This document shows, piece after piece, positions 6,879 to 8,297 of a DNA stretch of 8,297 nucleotides (position 1 is its first letter; each line of letters begins with the position of its first letter). Location of the stretch: positions 1 through 8,297 of the forward strand of contig PMDT01000381.1 in the NCBI GenBank assembly GCA_003154555.1. The letters run 5' to 3'. Under the pieces are notes generated by a model, which saw nothing but the letters and a program-made list of their open reading frames with translations, made no database searches and was not told where the DNA came from. The stretch comes from Spirochaetaceae bacterium (lineage in GTDB: Bacteria > Spirochaetota > Spirochaetia > SZUA-6 > Fen-1364). A program made the translations under genes and the position numbers.

Positions 6879-6908
6879 ATAGTATCAGCGGGGGCGCAGG
6901 CGTATCAA
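6879..6908 (-). promoter_or_regulatory. buk: Putative promoter of butyrate kinase
   Basis: Minus-strand TTGATA (6908-6903; 5 of 6 to consensus) is followed after 18 bp by TACTAT (6884-6879; 4 of 6). Transcription would start around 6873, within a few bases of the ATG at 6870, giving a nearly leaderless message. If so, the short GAGG has little use. A more distal promoter is equally possible. Confidence 0.35.
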
Positions 6909-6941
6909 GGCAAAGTTCGCGTGCGATCGGAGGAGGCGGTG

Positions 6942-6970
6942 TTGGTTTTGACAATTCGCGGTGTTATAAT
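6942..6970 (+). promoter_or_regulatory. Sigma-70-like promoter of envelope protein unit
   Basis: A perfect -10 TATAAT (6965-6970) lies 17 bp after TTGGTT (6942-6947, 3 of 6). A better -35 hexamer, TTGACA (6948-6953), is only 11 bp from the -10 and thus too close to pair with it. Expected start is near 6977, leaving a leader of about 45 nt before the ATG at 7022. It is divergent from the butyrate kinase gene. Confidence 0.6.
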
Positions 6971-7021
6971 GGTGGCAAGCACACTAACTTCCCCGGTCAG
7001 GGGAGCAGAGGAGGCAATTTC

Positions 7022-7600
7022 ATGAAGAAGCTTTTGGTGCCGTTGGCAGTGTTCCTGCTTCTGGCGCTGGCAGTCCCTGCGGCATTCGCTGCGCCCTCGC
7101 AGCTCGAGCTGGGGATGTCATGGACGCCCTACACTGACATCAATTCAGGAGCATTGGACTACATCACCGGTTTCCACGTCGGGTACGCATGGTATATCTT
7201 TTATGGTTCGTGGGACGCGCTCGCGCTTCCTGCATCGTACGTCTCAAATTACAGTGTCTACAACGAGCCGGCATTCCTCAACCTCGTCGATGGAGGCATT
7301 CGCCTGGTGCTCGGGCCGGTCGTCGGTTCCGCGGCATTTGGAACAAACTTTCTTCACGTCTACAACATACCAGGCATCATTCCGTCGGTCGGCGCAAACG
7401 TGAAGGTAGGGCTCGGGTTGAAGTTCCGCTGGTGGGGTGTTGGCGCGTACCTGATTCGTCCGTATGCGACATGGGATGAGATGGGGAGCGACGTCGCGTC
7501 GTTGTTCAGCTCTGACGGCACGATCAGGACGGCGGCGGTGGACAGTATCTTCGACTGGAGCAAGTTAGTCCCCGGCTTCAACCTCACGTTCTATTTCTAA
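7022..7600 (+). CDS. Exported, probable outer-membrane beta-barrel protein of unknown function
   Basis: A 192-residue protein. It has a clear signal peptide: KK at 2-3, a Leu/Val/Ala core, and cleavage after AFA23. The mature part is rich in Gly, Tyr, Trp and Phe with alternating hydrophobic pattern (GFHVGYAWYIFYGSW, GANVKVGLGLKFRWWGVGAYLI) and ends in LTFYF, where a terminal aromatic residue is typical of barrel proteins recognised by the assembly machinery. I recognise no named family. The start has GAGGAGG 7 nt upstream; an in-frame extension to 6824 has no export signal and lies across the promoter. A lipoprotein gene follows after 12 bases, so the two probably act together in the envelope. 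Confidence 0.8.
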   Translation: MKKLLVPLAVFLLLALAVPAAFAAPSQLELGMSWTPYTDINSGALDYITGFHVGYAWYIFYGSWDALALPASYVSNYSVYNEPAFLNLVDGGIRLVLGPVVGSAAFGTNFLHVYNIPGIIPSVGANVKVGLGLKFRWWGVGAYLIRPYATWDEMGSDVASLFSSDGTIRTAAVDSIFDWSKLVPGFNLTFYF

Positions 7601-7612
7601 GGGAGGCGCAAC

Positions 7613-8113
7613 ATGAAGATAAGGAAACTACTTCCGATTCTGGTCGTCGCGGTCGTCGCGGTGGTTGCGCTTTCGAGCTGCGACAACATACTCGCGGGAC
7701 TGTTCAATCTCCACCCTGCCGGCACCGATTCAGTGACGGTCAATGTCGACACCTACTACCTTGGCTATTGGGGCGTTGGTACGGCCATCAGATATAGAGA
7801 CCTTATGGTCGTCCTGACAGACAGCAGCGGCAATGTCGTTGGAACCCCCTACCGGATATCTCTGACTTTTAGTGGCGACGATCCCATCGTGGCACCTCCT
7901 GTAACCTTTGGGGGACTCGATGCGGGGAATTATACAGCCTATGCATGGATTGACTTCGATCAGGATAGCCAGCCTACGTACGACTATGATTTCAACGACA
8001 ATTGGGGTCAGAGCGCCACAAGCACAAATGTATCAAGCAGCAACCATACCGGCTCAATCGACCTCTCGGTATACGACCAGTACTACTATACCGGGACCAC
8101 TTTCAACTACTAG
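7613..8113 (+). CDS. Lipoprotein of unknown function
   Basis: A 166-residue protein. A basic N-terminus (MKIRK), a hydrophobic VVA-repeat core and the lipobox L20-S-S-C23 mark it as a lipoprotein lipidated at C23. D24-N25 follow the cysteine; in enterobacteria Asp at +2 signals retention in the inner membrane, but the rule differs between phyla. The mature part is strand-rich, with VTVNVDTYYLGYWG, LMVVLTDSSGNVVG and NYTAYAWIDFDQD, suggesting an Ig-like beta-sandwich; the last 50 residues are Asp, Asn, Ser and Tyr rich. No family recognised. GGGAGG is 6 nt upstream; the preceding exported protein ends 12 bases earlier and a terminator follows, so this is the second gene of a two-gene unit. Confidence 0.85.
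   Translation: MKIRKLLPILVVAVVAVVALSSCDNILAGLFNLHPAGTDSVTVNVDTYYLGYWGVGTAIRYRDLMVVLTDSSGNVVGTPYRISLTFSGDDPIVAPPVTFGGLDAGNYTAYAWIDFDQDSQPTYDYDFNDNWGQSATSTNVSSSNHTGSIDLSVYDQYYYTGTTFNY
7642..7668 (+). repeat. 9-bp tandem repeat in lipoprotein signal peptide
   Basis: GGTCGTCGC occurs twice in tandem (7642-7659), followed by a degenerate third copy GGTGGTTGC. Being a multiple of three it encodes Val-Val-Ala three times in the hydrophobic core of the signal peptide. Slippage would lengthen or shorten the core without shifting the frame. Confidence 0.6.
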
Positions 8114-8129
8114 CCAGATCGGACGCATG

Positions 8130-8158
8130 CGCCCCCCGTCCGGGGGGGCGTTTTTTTT
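8130..8158 (+). terminator. Intrinsic terminator of the envelope protein unit
   Basis: CGCCCCCC (8130-8137) pairs perfectly with GGGGGGCG (8143-8150) around a 5-base loop, and eight T residues follow directly (8151-8158). It sits 17 bases after the lipoprotein stop. No A run precedes the hairpin, so it should not stop the convergent kinase transcript as efficiently. Confidence 0.9.
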
Positions 8159-8175
8159 GGGGGGGGCACCGTCCC

Positions 8176-8297
8176 TCAGGGAGCCGCCGGAAATGTCAGC
8201 CGGAACAGGCTGCCGCCGTTAGCCGGCCGGTAGTCCATCGTACCTCCATTTGACTGCACAAGATTCCGGGAGAGGTACAACCCGATGCCGGTCCCCC
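8176..8297 (-). CDS. Histidine kinase, C-terminal end of ATPase domain (partial)
   Basis: Only the last 40 codons are in the window; the N-terminus lies to the right. The reading is GTGIGLYLSRNLV, then SNGGTMDYRP, ANGGSLFRLTFPAAP and stop TGA at 8178-8176. GTGIGL is the G2 box of the HATPase_c domain, and the trailing NGG, aromatic and GGS-x-F-x-L strands are the usual end of sensor histidine kinases that autophosphorylate and signal to a response regulator. It is convergent with the lipoprotein unit. Sensor domain, stimulus and partner cannot be seen. Confidence 0.88.
   Translation of the reverse strand, partial: GTGIGLYLSRNLVQSNGGTMDYRPANGGSLFRLTFPAAP

Noticed and set aside
6031..6882. Long open frame on the plus strand (283 codons) opposite butyrate kinase
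   Set aside because: Antisense to a gene with all family motifs; product is Arg/Pro-rich with no domain and results from high GC codon bias.
6948..6953. TTGACA as -35 for the envelope unit promoter
   Set aside because: Only 11 bp from the perfect TATAAT, too short for sigma-70; the pair with TTGGTT at 17 bp is used instead.

Overview
The window comes from a GC-rich, double-membrane bacterium. It carries a signal-peptide protein of outer-membrane beta-barrel type and a lipoprotein, and it uses ordinary sigma-70-like promoters and strong Shine-Dalgarno sites. The small exported proteins and the isolated butyrate kinase would suit a free-living anaerobe; a spirochaete or a deltaproteobacterium-like lineage is possible, but this is inference and the sequence does not settle it.

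Most genes lie on the minus strand. From right to left these are: (a) 6870 to 5355, butyrate kinase followed 4 nt later by a small two-helix membrane protein with a HAMP-like tail; (b) 5244 to 3338, two overlapping DNA methyltransferases of different classes (a D12/Dam-like adenine enzyme and an enzyme of motif order X-I-IV) with no restriction endonuclease beside them; (c) 3258 to 2098, an exported protein made of four Asp-rich calcium-loop-like repeats, followed 3 nt later by an RlmB-type 23S rRNA 2'-O-methyltransferase; (d) 2010 to 1, a TetR-family regulator and, 4 nt after it, a long two-domain oxidoreductase in which an extended SDR is fused to a classical SDR that runs off the left edge. 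The TetR gene has a recognisable promoter with a perfect 14-bp palindrome at the expected transcription start, so module (d) looks like a self-regulated, ligand-responsive oxidoreductase operon.

The right end carries a plus-strand two-gene unit (7022 to 8113) with its own promoter and a strong intrinsic terminator: a small exported protein ending in an aromatic residue, as barrel proteins do, and a lipoprotein. I recognise no family for either. Convergent with it, on the minus strand at the right edge, is the C-terminal end of a histidine kinase ATPase domain.

No tRNA, rRNA, CRISPR array, insertion sequence or phage attachment site was seen, and no gene-free stretch exceeds about 150 bp. The best candidates for a second look are the orphan methyltransferase pair with its unusual catalytic motif and upstream direct repeat, the SDR-SDR fusion under TetR, and the unrecognised envelope protein pair.
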